Assembly (NCBI GenBank): GCA_013817135.1
Contig: JACDDF010000228.1
Location: 1-5,051, forward strand
Direction of reading: 5' to 3'
DNA from: Nitrospirales bacterium
GTDB taxonomy: Bacteria > Nitrospirota > Nitrospiria > Nitrospirales > UBA8639
Length of the DNA stretch: 5,051 bases
Shown here: in pieces, positions 1 to 4,737 of the stretch
How positions within the stretch are numbered: position 1 is the stretch's first letter
Layout of the letters: every line of letters starts with the position of its first letter
The notes under the pieces: model-generated
What the model was told of the DNA's origin: nothing
The model's input: the letters and a program-made list of their open reading frames with translations, nothing else
Database searches by the model: none
Translations under genes and position numbers: made by a program

Positions 1-496
1 CTTGAGTACTGGTCATGATGTCCGACACTTCACCGTCAGTGAGACGACTCCCGAATTGGTCTGAACGGCAAACGGCATTCTTCAGATCCGGGTCCTTGGC
101 AATGTCCTCCTTGACATGGGCTGTGAGGGTCTCATCCTGGTTCTCCACGGTCTCGCGTAGAGCCGGAGGGACCACTTCCAGGTCGTTCTTCACACTTATG
201 ACGCCTTCAAGCTCTTTGGCGATGCCTTCCGCGGCCTGCCTGGCCGCGTCGGAATCAATCTTTCCGCTGAGCATCACCTGCCCGTTGGTGGTCTCGACAT
301 CGATCTGCCGGCCTTTGACCCGGGAATCGGCGAACAGCGCAATCTTGCTTTTCGCCGTGATCCACGAGTCAGCAATGGGTGTCTTTTCGTTGGCCATGCC
401 ATGCGCATTCGCCGATCCAGTGATAAGTGTTCCGTCGATAACGAGAGCCGTGCAGAGTGTGAGGACATAACGTGTATTGATGATTTTCTCTTTCAT
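1..496 (-). CDS. Secreted BON-domain protein, 3' end beyond window, with internal compensating frameshifts
   Basis: Read on the minus strand from ATG at 496, the frame stays open to the window edge (165 codons) and is therefore partial. Residues 1-31 form a signal peptide: a basic start (MKEKIINTR), a hydrophobic core and an ANA cleavage site before H32. Residues about 42-109 make a complete BON domain (Bon = bacterial OsmY and nodulation), with the family-typical IDVETTNGQVMLSGKID strand pair and a closing GVISVKNDLEVV. A second BON domain begins near 122 (TLTAHVKEDIAKDPDLKN). From residue 141 the frame turns to nonsense for about 14 residues, while the +1 frame reads FAVQTNSGVVSLT, a typical BON core; the original frame resumes at GEVSDIM. 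BON proteins are periplasmic and thought to bind membranes or lipids; OsmY is osmotically induced. The gene lies 50 bases downstream of csbD and may share its transcript. A TGA six codons upstream makes this the first possible ATG. No clear Shine-Dalgarno is visible. Family call is firm; exact role is unknown. Confidence 0.88.
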   Translation of the reverse strand, partial: MKEKIINTRYVLTLCTALVIDGTLITGSANAHGMANEKTPIADSWITAKSKIALFADSRVKGRQIDVETTNGQVMLSGKIDSDAARQAAEGIAKELEGVISVKNDLEVVPPALRETVENQDETLTAHVKEDIAKDPDLKNAVCRSDQFGSRLTDGEVSDIMTSTQ

Positions 497-546
497 GTAT
501 ATGTGAAATTGCTCAGCGATCCATCCCTCTTTTTGAAAACTTCCCG

Positions 547-774
547 TCAGCGCGTCTTTTGCGTTGTCGATTCAGGCGCCGACTTTTGATGCCACGTATC
601 CGCCCACTTCATGAGTTCATCTTTTTTGTCACCGAACCGCTCCTGCATCTTGCCGATGATCGTGTCGTCAATTCCTTCGATCTGCTGCAAGGGATCATTG
701 GTGAACTTGCCATACTGCTGTTTGAGTTCACCTTTGAACTGCATCCATTTTCCTTTGAGTTGATCTGCGTTCAT
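547..774 (-). CDS. CsbD family small stress protein
   Basis: This 75-residue protein fits the CsbD family in length and pattern. The N-terminal MNADQLKGKWMQFKGELK matches the family signature of an LKGxW helix followed by a KG repeat. It continues with YGKFTNDPLQQIEG, then IIGKMQERFGDKKDELMKW, the family's second helix, and a short polar tail. There is no signal peptide, so it should be cytoplasmic. CsbD in Bacillus subtilis belongs to the general stress regulon; the biochemical role of the family is unknown. An ATG four codons upstream (786) is also in frame, but GGAG at 781-784 lies 6 bases before the ATG at 774, so the inner start is preferred. The BON gene follows after 50 bases, consistent with co-transcription. 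The 5' leader contains a perfect 6-bp-arm hairpin (813-831) and, further up, a copy of the 25-bp repeat (887-911). Confidence 0.9.
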   Translation of the reverse strand: MNADQLKGKWMQFKGELKQQYGKFTNDPLQQIEGIDDTIIGKMQERFGDKKDELMKWADTWHQKSAPESTTQKTR

Positions 775-812
775 GCGTATCTCCATTCCGTAAAAGAATC
801 GAAATCGCCGGA

Positions 813-831
813 GTACCGTCTCGATCGGTAC
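813..831 (-). promoter_or_regulatory. Inverted repeat in the csbD leader
   Basis: GTACCG (813-818) and CGGTAC (826-831) are perfect inverted arms around a 7-base loop, 39 bases upstream of the preferred csbD start. It could be a 5'-UTR stem-loop or an operator half-site pair. Function is not shown by the sequence; six-base arms also occur by chance. Confidence 0.3.
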
Positions 832-886
832 CTGATATCCCTATTCTTCCGATTATGGGTCACTATGGAGGGAAGACTGGACGATG

Positions 887-911
887 TCTGGTCAATATTG
901 CTCAGATTTGA
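887..911. repeat. 25-bp repeat, copy 1 (upstream of csbD)
   Basis: These 25 bases match 1325-1349 at 23 of 25 positions in the same orientation, 438 bases apart. The shared part is TCTGGTCAA, then T or A, then ATTGCTCAG, then A or T, then TTTGA. In this copy the inverted arms are reduced to TCAA/TTGA around 12 bases. It ends 113 bases upstream of the csbD start. It is either a regulatory site or a remnant of a mobile-element end; no transposase is present. Confidence 0.7.
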
Positions 912-929
912 ATAATTCAAGTGCGGAAG

Positions 930-963
930 GGACCTCTAATTTCTCCGGTAGGAGAAACAGTCC
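930..963 (-). terminator. Hairpin between the zinc-ribbon gene and csbD, possible weak terminator
   Basis: TTTCTCC (940-946) and GGAGAAA (951-957) are perfect 7-bp arms around a 4-base loop, with an outer GGAC/GTCC pairing (930-933 with 960-963) across an internal loop. It lies 25 bases past the zinc-ribbon stop codon, where a terminator is expected. No U-run follows it on the minus strand, so intrinsic termination is uncertain; it may instead stabilise a 3' end. Confidence 0.4.
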
Positions 964-987
964 AGGAGCCATAAGTCGTTCAACCAG

Positions 988-1242
988 TCAAGGCATAGGT
1001 GAGTCCGGCCAGGCTCCCATGCGGCAAATAGGCTCAGGAACGTACAAGGTCACGCCGTGGGACAGGGCCAAATTGCTTTTCCTTCCGGACTCAATCAGGG
1101 ACCGGACACAAATCAGACACAAATGCGGTCCAAAGGCTTTTGATGTACAGGACAGTTCCAGATCGGTCGAGCCACACATTCGGCAGTAGACCAGATTCAG
1201 TGGGGCAGGGTTTGAAAACAATCTGGCAGATCGGCAGGTCAT
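988..1242 (-). CDS. Small zinc-ribbon-like protein of unknown function
   Basis: This 84-residue protein is not one I recognise. It carries two CxxC pairs, C20-x2-C23 (YCRMCGSTDLELSC) and C42-x2-C45 (HLCLIC), 18 residues apart, which is the spacing of a single zinc ribbon. Other cysteines are at 3, 32 and 73. There is no signal peptide or membrane segment. The start is strongly supported: GGAGGAG at 1248-1254 sits 5 bases before the ATG. After residue 50 the sequence is less ordered and ends in a proline-rich tail (CRMGAWPDSPMP). The gene stands alone, with 371 bases of apparently non-coding sequence upstream and a hairpin downstream, and lies between the two copies of the 25-bp repeat. Zinc ribbons of this size often bind nucleic acid or protein partners, but nothing here shows which. 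Coding status rests on the Shine-Dalgarno and the paired cysteines. Confidence 0.6.
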   Translation of the reverse strand: MTCRSARLFSNPAPLNLVYCRMCGSTDLELSCTSKAFGPHLCLICVRSLIESGRKSNLALSHGVTLYVPEPICRMGAWPDSPMP

Positions 1243-1613
1243 GGCGTCTCCTCCAAAGCTAAGGATTGGAGAGGGGTTGAGTTCGTTAGTCCATATTCAA
1301 TCCTAGCAAAGAGACAGCATGAGATCTGGTCAAAATTGCTCAGTTTTGAGGAACGCAGAGAAAGGCAACCCAGACACCGATGGATATACCGACTGGAATC
1401 GGCTCCAATGAACTGTGTAATGGAAAGGAATAATGATGCTAACTGTAAAGAATGCCTCCCAAGTGGGATTTGTGCGAGTGCAAACTGCAATGATCCTATT
1501 AGAACCAGCTAACGGAACCAATTCACCAGGATCCGACATGGAAAGTAGGTGGTCCCGAACATTTCGTCCAGCATTTCCTGACTGACCGTCTGGAGGCCTG
1601 CCTCCGCTGGTCG
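1243..1613. other. 371-base region without a convincing gene
   Basis: This stretch separates the phosphodiesterase stop from the zinc-ribbon start. It holds the second 25-bp repeat (1325-1349), a 7-bp inverted pair AGGATTG/CAATCCT (1262-1268 and 1298-1304) in the zinc-ribbon leader, and a small GC-rich inverted repeat near 1592-1605 just after the phosphodiesterase stop. Two minus-strand open frames (83 and 69 codons) lack a recognisable domain or a good ribosome site and overlap each other. I see no tRNA or known structured RNA. Confidence 0.55.
1325..1349. repeat. 25-bp repeat, copy 2 (upstream of the zinc-ribbon gene)
   Basis: This copy has the better dyad: TCAAAA, an 8-base spacer TTGCTCAG, then TTTTGA, inside the 25-bp unit shared with 887-911. 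It lies 83 bases upstream of the zinc-ribbon start. A 10-base core AATTGCTCAG also occurs at 507-516, 11 bases upstream of the BON start, in the same orientation. Position before successive genes favours a regulatory role; a mobile-element remnant is the alternative. Confidence 0.7.
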
Positions 1614-3674
1614 TTATGCCCGAAGCGGGTCAGAACACGCAACATCCATGGCCAATCCTCGCAAAGAGTTCATCGCCCCATTCTTCCCAAAGGATACGTG
1701 TTTGCTAGCAGCGCGTATGAGTTTATTATCAAGGGAGGGAGACCGTGATCGGCGATGAACAGACGTTTTCATGTGACGTTGAGGGGCTTTGGTCAAAATG
1801 CGTTCTATAGCAGGTTTGAGCGAATGTCCCTTCACCTCATCGGGTCGATCCTGAAGGGCGGTGTGAAACGACGGCAGGAGCCCGAGGATGTCGAGTATGG
1901 TAGGTGTGACGTCCACTATAGATGCCTCGCAAATCGCAGCCAGATCTTCGTTTCCTTCCTGTTCCCCTCTCACAAAAATGATCGGCACCAGCGAGTCTGA
2001 AGCCCTGAGATGCCCGTGATCGGAGTGAAAGTGTCGATGCGTGGTCACGTCGAGCTTCTCAAGAACCCGCCAATCCTGTTTATTAAAATACGATAATCCC
2101 TTTTCACGGTCGGCCAGGAGAATAATGTCCGGGGCACTCACCGGATCCTCGGGTAATCGCGCAGCAAGACCGGTCACCCTTCGCACCGCTAGAGGATATT
2201 GGTCATGGTTTAAGGGACTCTCGTCGAGATCCACCGGCGACAGCAATTGGATGGATGTCCCGTTATAGTGATAAGGAATGAAGACGTAACGATTGTCGTG
2301 TTTATAGAGCACGGCTTCCGGCCCCTGTTCATTCTGATGGAGCGTGAGCAGCACGTGTTTCAACATCGGGACAATATCGCCTTGATCCGGATCATCTTTC
2401 CACTGCCCGCCCTCGGGCTTCACATGGAATCCGAGCGACCCCCCATTTAAGGTTGCGACGATATTTGAATCCCCGGAAATGGTGCCATCGGAAAAAATAC
2501 CTAATAGTGAACGGATCAGAGACCATCCCGTTTCTTCGTAAAAGACCGGAATTTCAAGATGATAGGCCCTGCCGCTGATGTCGGTCAGCTCCTCGAACAC
2601 CACCTTGAGATCCTCCATGCCCAGAACTTTGTCCCAGATAATCGGGGTATGGCCATGGTCGGAGACCAACAAAAAAAGGGTCCGCTGCATCACGGGCTCA
2701 TTTCGTAATCCCCGCCACTGAATCGGGTCGCCTGTCGTAATGTCATCTCCCGGTATTTGATGATGATTTTTGACGATGCCGGGATCGCCACCGATAAATT
2801 TCGCGATGAGATCATCGATGTGCTTGAGATATTCCAGGCGTGCCTTCTCCGGATTCCCTGGAGAAAGATGCTCGGCATGATCGAGGCCGGCAAAGTAGAT
2901 CGTCATGACGGCCGGGAGCTCCAGATCCGTCCCTTCCTTCGCTCCGCCATTGAAATCCCGTAGCGCTTTCACTGCGTCCCACAAGGCATTGTCGTCCACG
3001 GCTTCACTGTGATTCTGCTCATAACTCAAAAGGGTGTCGAGGTCCGCGTTCCTGGCCCCAGTCCCGCTCCCGCGCGTGAGCATATGATGCACAACCAGGC
3101 TCTGCCCTCCACCTTGTCCGACATATTCATACATCGTGTTCACGCGAGGGTTGATATCGTCTGAAAAGAAGTCCTTTTCCAGTTGCACCTTCGCGGCGTC
3201 AATATGAAACTCCGTAAAATATCTGGCAACTTCCCGGTCCCTGAAAAACAGATTATTCCCGGTGATCCCGTGGGAGCCGGGGAACACGCCGGTAAACATC
3301 GATGTCCAAGCTGGATAGGTATAGGAAGGAAACACCGTCGTGGGTGTAAGAACGGCAATGCCCTTTGTCAATCGCAGTTCGCGTCCATCAACGTGCACGC
3401 CTAGGAACTCGTGCAAGCCTCCAGGCTTCCGCGGAGGAGAGTGGATAAGATATTTAACCAGACTCTCTTGCTCCAAACCGTCGACGGCAAGGATCACCAC
3501 ATGTTCAATGGGATGTCCATTGAGAGAGCCATGTAAAACCTTGTCGGCGGAGTATTGAATAGCGGGTAGGCGGCTACAGGCAGGCAGTCCCATGACCAGT
3601 GATAAAAGCACAAGCGTCAGAACGTGTAGGGTCAGATTCTTCGTGAGCGGATGAGAGAGGCATCTGTCGGTCAT
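1614..3674 (-). CDS. Alkaline phosphatase superfamily lipoprotein, nucleotide pyrophosphatase/phosphodiesterase (NPP) type
   Basis: From ATG at 3674 this is a 686-residue protein. Residues 1-33 form a lipoprotein signal with a hydrophobic core ending LPAC, so C33 is probably lipidated. The rest carries the complete two-metal site of type I phosphodiesterases in the usual order: D65 in VILAVDG; the probable nucleophile T119 in VFPSYTYPAWTSMFTG followed by FPGSHGITGN; D265 and H269 in GLDHAEH; D339-H340 in LLVSDHGH; and H553 in HSDHGH. A typical C-terminal VDVTPTILDILGL follows at about 587-600. The family hydrolyses phosphodiester or phosphate-ester bonds outside the cytoplasm; the substrate cannot be read here. 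About 210 residues separate D339-H340 from H553, longer than in compact NPPs, implying an inserted region. The last 55 or so residues are basic and resemble no family element. A TTG start at 3764 would stay in frame but would translate through the hairpin at 3714-3746 and bury the signal peptide, so it is rejected. The Shine-Dalgarno at 3674 is poor (AGGA abuts the ATG). Confidence 0.9.
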   Translation of the reverse strand: MTDRCLSHPLTKNLTLHVLTLVLLSLVMGLPACSRLPAIQYSADKVLHGSLNGHPIEHVVILAVDGLEQESLVKYLIHSPPRKPGGLHEFLGVHVDGRELRLTKGIAVLTPTTVFPSYTYPAWTSMFTGVFPGSHGITGNNLFFRDREVARYFTEFHIDAAKVQLEKDFFSDDINPRVNTMYEYVGQGGGQSLVVHHMLTRGSGTGARNADLDTLLSYEQNHSEAVDDNALWDAVKALRDFNGGAKEGTDLELPAVMTIYFAGLDHAEHLSPGNPEKARLEYLKHIDDLIAKFIGGDPGIVKNHHQIPGDDITTGDPIQWRGLRNEPVMQRTLFLLVSDHGHTPIIWDKVLGMEDLKVVFEELTDISGRAYHLEIPVFYEETGWSLIRSLLGIFSDGTISGDSNIVATLNGGSLGFHVKPEGGQWKDDPDQGDIVPMLKHVLLTLHQNEQGPEAVLYKHDNRYVFIPYHYNGTSIQLLSPVDLDESPLNHDQYPLAVRRVTGLAARLPEDPVSAPDIILLADREKGLSYFNKQDWRVLEKLDVTTHRHFHSDHGHLRASDSLVPIIFVRGEQEGNEDLAAICEASIVDVTPTILDILGLLPSFHTALQDRPDEVKGHSLKPAIERILTKAPQRHMKTSVHRRSRSPSLDNKLIRAASKHVSFGKNGAMNSLRGLAMDVACSDPLRA

Positions 3675-3713
3675 TCCTGGCAATCTGTAGAAGTAGAGAT
3701 AACGTCCCCACGC

Positions 3714-3746
3714 GACGGGCGAGAACCCAAGGGGTTCCCGCCCGTC
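3714..3746 (-). terminator. Strong hairpin between the PepSY gene and the phosphodiesterase
   Basis: GACGGGCG (3714-3721) pairs with CGCCCGTC (3739-3746) and GAACCC (3723-3728) with GGGTTC (3732-3737), leaving a 3-base loop. The one unmatched position (3722/3738) is A-C in plus-strand RNA but a G-U wobble in minus-strand RNA, giving a continuous 15-bp stem in the direction of transcription. It starts 22 bases after the PepSY stop codon. No U-run follows on the minus strand, so it may be an imperfect terminator or an mRNA-stabilising 3' structure. Confidence 0.65.
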
Positions 3747-3768
3747 TTTGCAGACTTGAAACAAGGAA

Positions 3769-4052
3769 TTATTTTTCTACGTGTACTTTGCCGGTTTTGG
3801 CATCCACATACACTTTATGCGTGTCCTTTGCATCGACGATCTCAACCTTATAGACGACACGACCGTCATCTTTCCCCATATTCACCTCCACCGGTTTGCC
3901 GGGATGGGTCTTTACAGCGGTTTTAATCGCATCAACCATAGGCACTGTGGCTTCTTCACTCAACGTCCGGTCTGATTCGAACAATGCCCACGCCGGGCAA
4001 CTGTCGCAATGAATAAGGCCCCCAATGCAACCGAAGTGATTTCCTTCTTCAT
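3769..4052 (-). CDS. Secreted PepSY-domain protein, frameshifted at the signal peptide junction
   Basis: The natural start is ATG at 4052, with AGAGGA about 6 bases upstream. It begins a clear signal peptide, MKKEITSVALGALFIATVA, but this frame stops soon after. The mature domain is in another frame: PAWALFESDRTLSEEA, then a PepSY domain (VPMVDAIKTAVKTHPG ... YKVEIVDA ... HKVYVDAKTGKVHVEK). Restoring one C in the run at 3994-3998 (coding strand GCCCG to GCCCCG) gives ...TVAPAWALFESD..., a continuous 94-residue protein with an AxA cleavage site. PepSY domains are extracytoplasmic and in some proteins inhibit proteases; small secreted ones are mostly uncharacterised. The longer open frame starting at 4170 spans the mature domain but has a non-secretory N-terminus lying over the intergenic region, so it is not accepted as the gene product. 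Whether the missing base is a mutation or an error is undecided. Confidence 0.82.
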
Positions 4053-4133
4053 AACCATTCCTCTTTTGTTTCGGATGTTTGTAATTACTCCCCTTGAAAC
4101 GACCAATAATTGCTAAGCGCCATATCCTACGTT

Positions 4134-4147
4134 GAGGGGAAGCCCTC
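4134..4147 (-). other. Small hairpin between ytxH-like and PepSY genes
   Basis: GAGGG (4134-4138) and CCCTC (4143-4147) form a 5-bp stem with a 4-base loop, midway in the 179-base gap between the two genes. No U-run follows. It could be a weak 3' end for the upstream gene; evidence is thin. Confidence 0.2.
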
Positions 4148-4231
4148 GTCATCACCTGAAAAAATTTCACACATCATTCTCGCCCGAACGCATCCACTCT
4201 CCTTCATAGAAGTGCTGATCGGCTCTCTCAG

Positions 4232-4468
4232 TCACCCCCGCTTAATGAATTCCTGTCCCTTTTCCACCGCCTGGGCCAGGGCCCCGTTCGCCGTATCGGT
4301 CAGGTCATGGATTTTCCCTTCAGCTTGCCGCATATAATCGTGTATCTCCTCTCGTGACTCACGACCGGACTGTGGCGCCAATACCAACGCCAAGGCGGCT
4401 CCCACCAACCCTCCGCCCATAAATGCCAATCCTACCGCTCCTAATGAAGGCGTTCTGTTATTGGCCAT
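4232..4468 (-). CDS. YtxH domain-containing membrane protein
   Basis: This 78-residue protein has the YtxH layout: a short polar start (MANNRTPS), one glycine/alanine-rich membrane segment at about 9-31 (LGAVGLAFMGGGLVGAALAL), then the family hallmark LAPQSGRESREEI directly after the membrane, and an amphipathic, partly coiled-coil-like tail to residue 78. It should be an inner-membrane protein with the tail in the cytoplasm. YtxH proteins are linked to general stress responses in Firmicutes and are widespread without a known activity. The ATG at 4468 is preceded by GAGGAGG about 8 bases upstream, which supports the start. The PepSY gene follows after 179 bases, so the two may be separately transcribed. 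Confidence 0.9.
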   Translation of the reverse strand: MANNRTPSLGAVGLAFMGGGLVGAALALVLAPQSGRESREEIHDYMRQAEGKIHDLTDTANGALAQAVEKGQEFIKRG

Positions 4469-4507
4469 TAATTCTGCCTCCTCGTGGTTAACTGCCGCTT
4501 ACCGATG

Positions 4508-4549
4508 TCATGTCAGCAGAATGGCACACGCATGCTCGCCGATTGCCAT
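4508..4549 (-). CDS. Possible 13-codon leader peptide upstream of the YtxH gene
   Basis: ATG at 4549 has GGAGG 5 bases upstream and opens a 13-residue frame, MAIGEHACAILLT, ending at TGA (4508-4510), 39 bases before the YtxH start. The ribosome site is as good as those of the real genes here. No run of one amino acid suggests classical attenuation. It may be a translated leader or chance. Confidence 0.25.
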   Translation of the reverse strand: MAIGEHACAILLT

Positions 4550-4583
4550 GTAATCCTCCAATCCTTCACTTCCATGCCTCACC

Positions 4584-4666
4584 TTATCGAAGGAAACCGA
4601 AAATCCAGAGAACTAGAGCAAGGAGGTCGGAACTCCTAACAAACACGGAATGAAACCTTTTCCCAT
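4584..4666 (-). pseudogene. Very small hydrophobic membrane peptide gene, apparently frameshifted
   Basis: ATG at 4666 follows GGGAG (4674-4678) by 7 bases and reads MGKGFIPCLLGVPT before stopping at TAG (4613-4615). The frame entered by adding one base near 4620-4630 continues with LLALVLWIFGFLR and stops at TAA (4584-4586). Joined, for example by restoring one C in GACCTCC, this gives a 27-residue single-pass hydrophobic peptide with a polar start and a terminal arginine, as expected of a tiny membrane protein. I do not recognise the family with certainty. It lies between the right-edge lipoprotein and the YtxH gene, in the same direction. The case rests on a good Shine-Dalgarno plus two hydrophobic half-frames meeting at a C run; the same kind of lesion is seen in the PepSY gene. 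Chance remains possible in so short a frame. Confidence 0.4.
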
Positions 4667-4702
4667 AATAATACTCCCTAAGCTTATTCCTTCTCCGACA
4701 GA

Positions 4703-4735
4703 TGGTCCTCGAAACATTTGGCCGCCCATGGACCA
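4703..4735 (-). terminator. Inverted repeat just after the right-edge lipoprotein gene
   Basis: TGGTCC (4703-4708) and GGACCA (4730-4735) are perfect inverted arms 3 bases past the lipoprotein stop codon, with a smaller TGG/CCA pair inside the loop. Placement fits a 3'-end structure. The loop is long (21 bases) and no U-run follows on the minus strand. Confidence 0.3.
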
Positions 4736-4737
4736 CT

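Noticed and set aside
15..470. 151-codon open frame on the plus strand
   Set aside because: It is antisense to the BON gene, which has a signal peptide and a clear domain; the plus-strand product is serine-rich with no domain and no ribosome site.
775..786. Upstream ATG for csbD giving an MEIR extension
   Set aside because: The GGAG ribosome site lies within this extension and is correctly spaced for the ATG at 774; CsbD proteins usually start MNxDQxKG.
887..911. Sigma-54 promoter reading of TGG...TTGC in the 25-bp repeat
   Set aside because: GG and GC are separated by 8 bases here instead of the required 10.
1239..1539. Two overlapping minus-strand open frames (83 and 69 codons)
   Set aside because: No domain, no good Shine-Dalgarno, mutual overlap in different frames, and the 25-bp repeat runs through them.
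1508..1613. Protein-like stretch LQTVSQEMLDEMFGTT in frame after the phosphodiesterase stop
   Set aside because: It is only about 34 codons between stops, has no match I recognise, and does not continue the phosphodiesterase fold; probably chance.
1790..1802. Further repeat copy at TTTGGTCAAAATGCG inside the phosphodiesterase gene
   Set aside because: Similarity covers only about 11 bases with a gap and lacks the TTGCTCAG core; it lies in coding sequence.
3675..3764. N-terminal extension of the phosphodiesterase to a TTG at 3764
   Set aside because: It would place 30 residues encoded by a strong hairpin before the lipoprotein signal and begins 4 bases after the PepSY stop with no ribosome site.
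3769..4170. 133-residue version of the PepSY protein starting at 4170
   Set aside because: Its first ~57 residues cover the intergenic region and the out-of-frame signal peptide; the start at 4052 has a Shine-Dalgarno and a real signal sequence.
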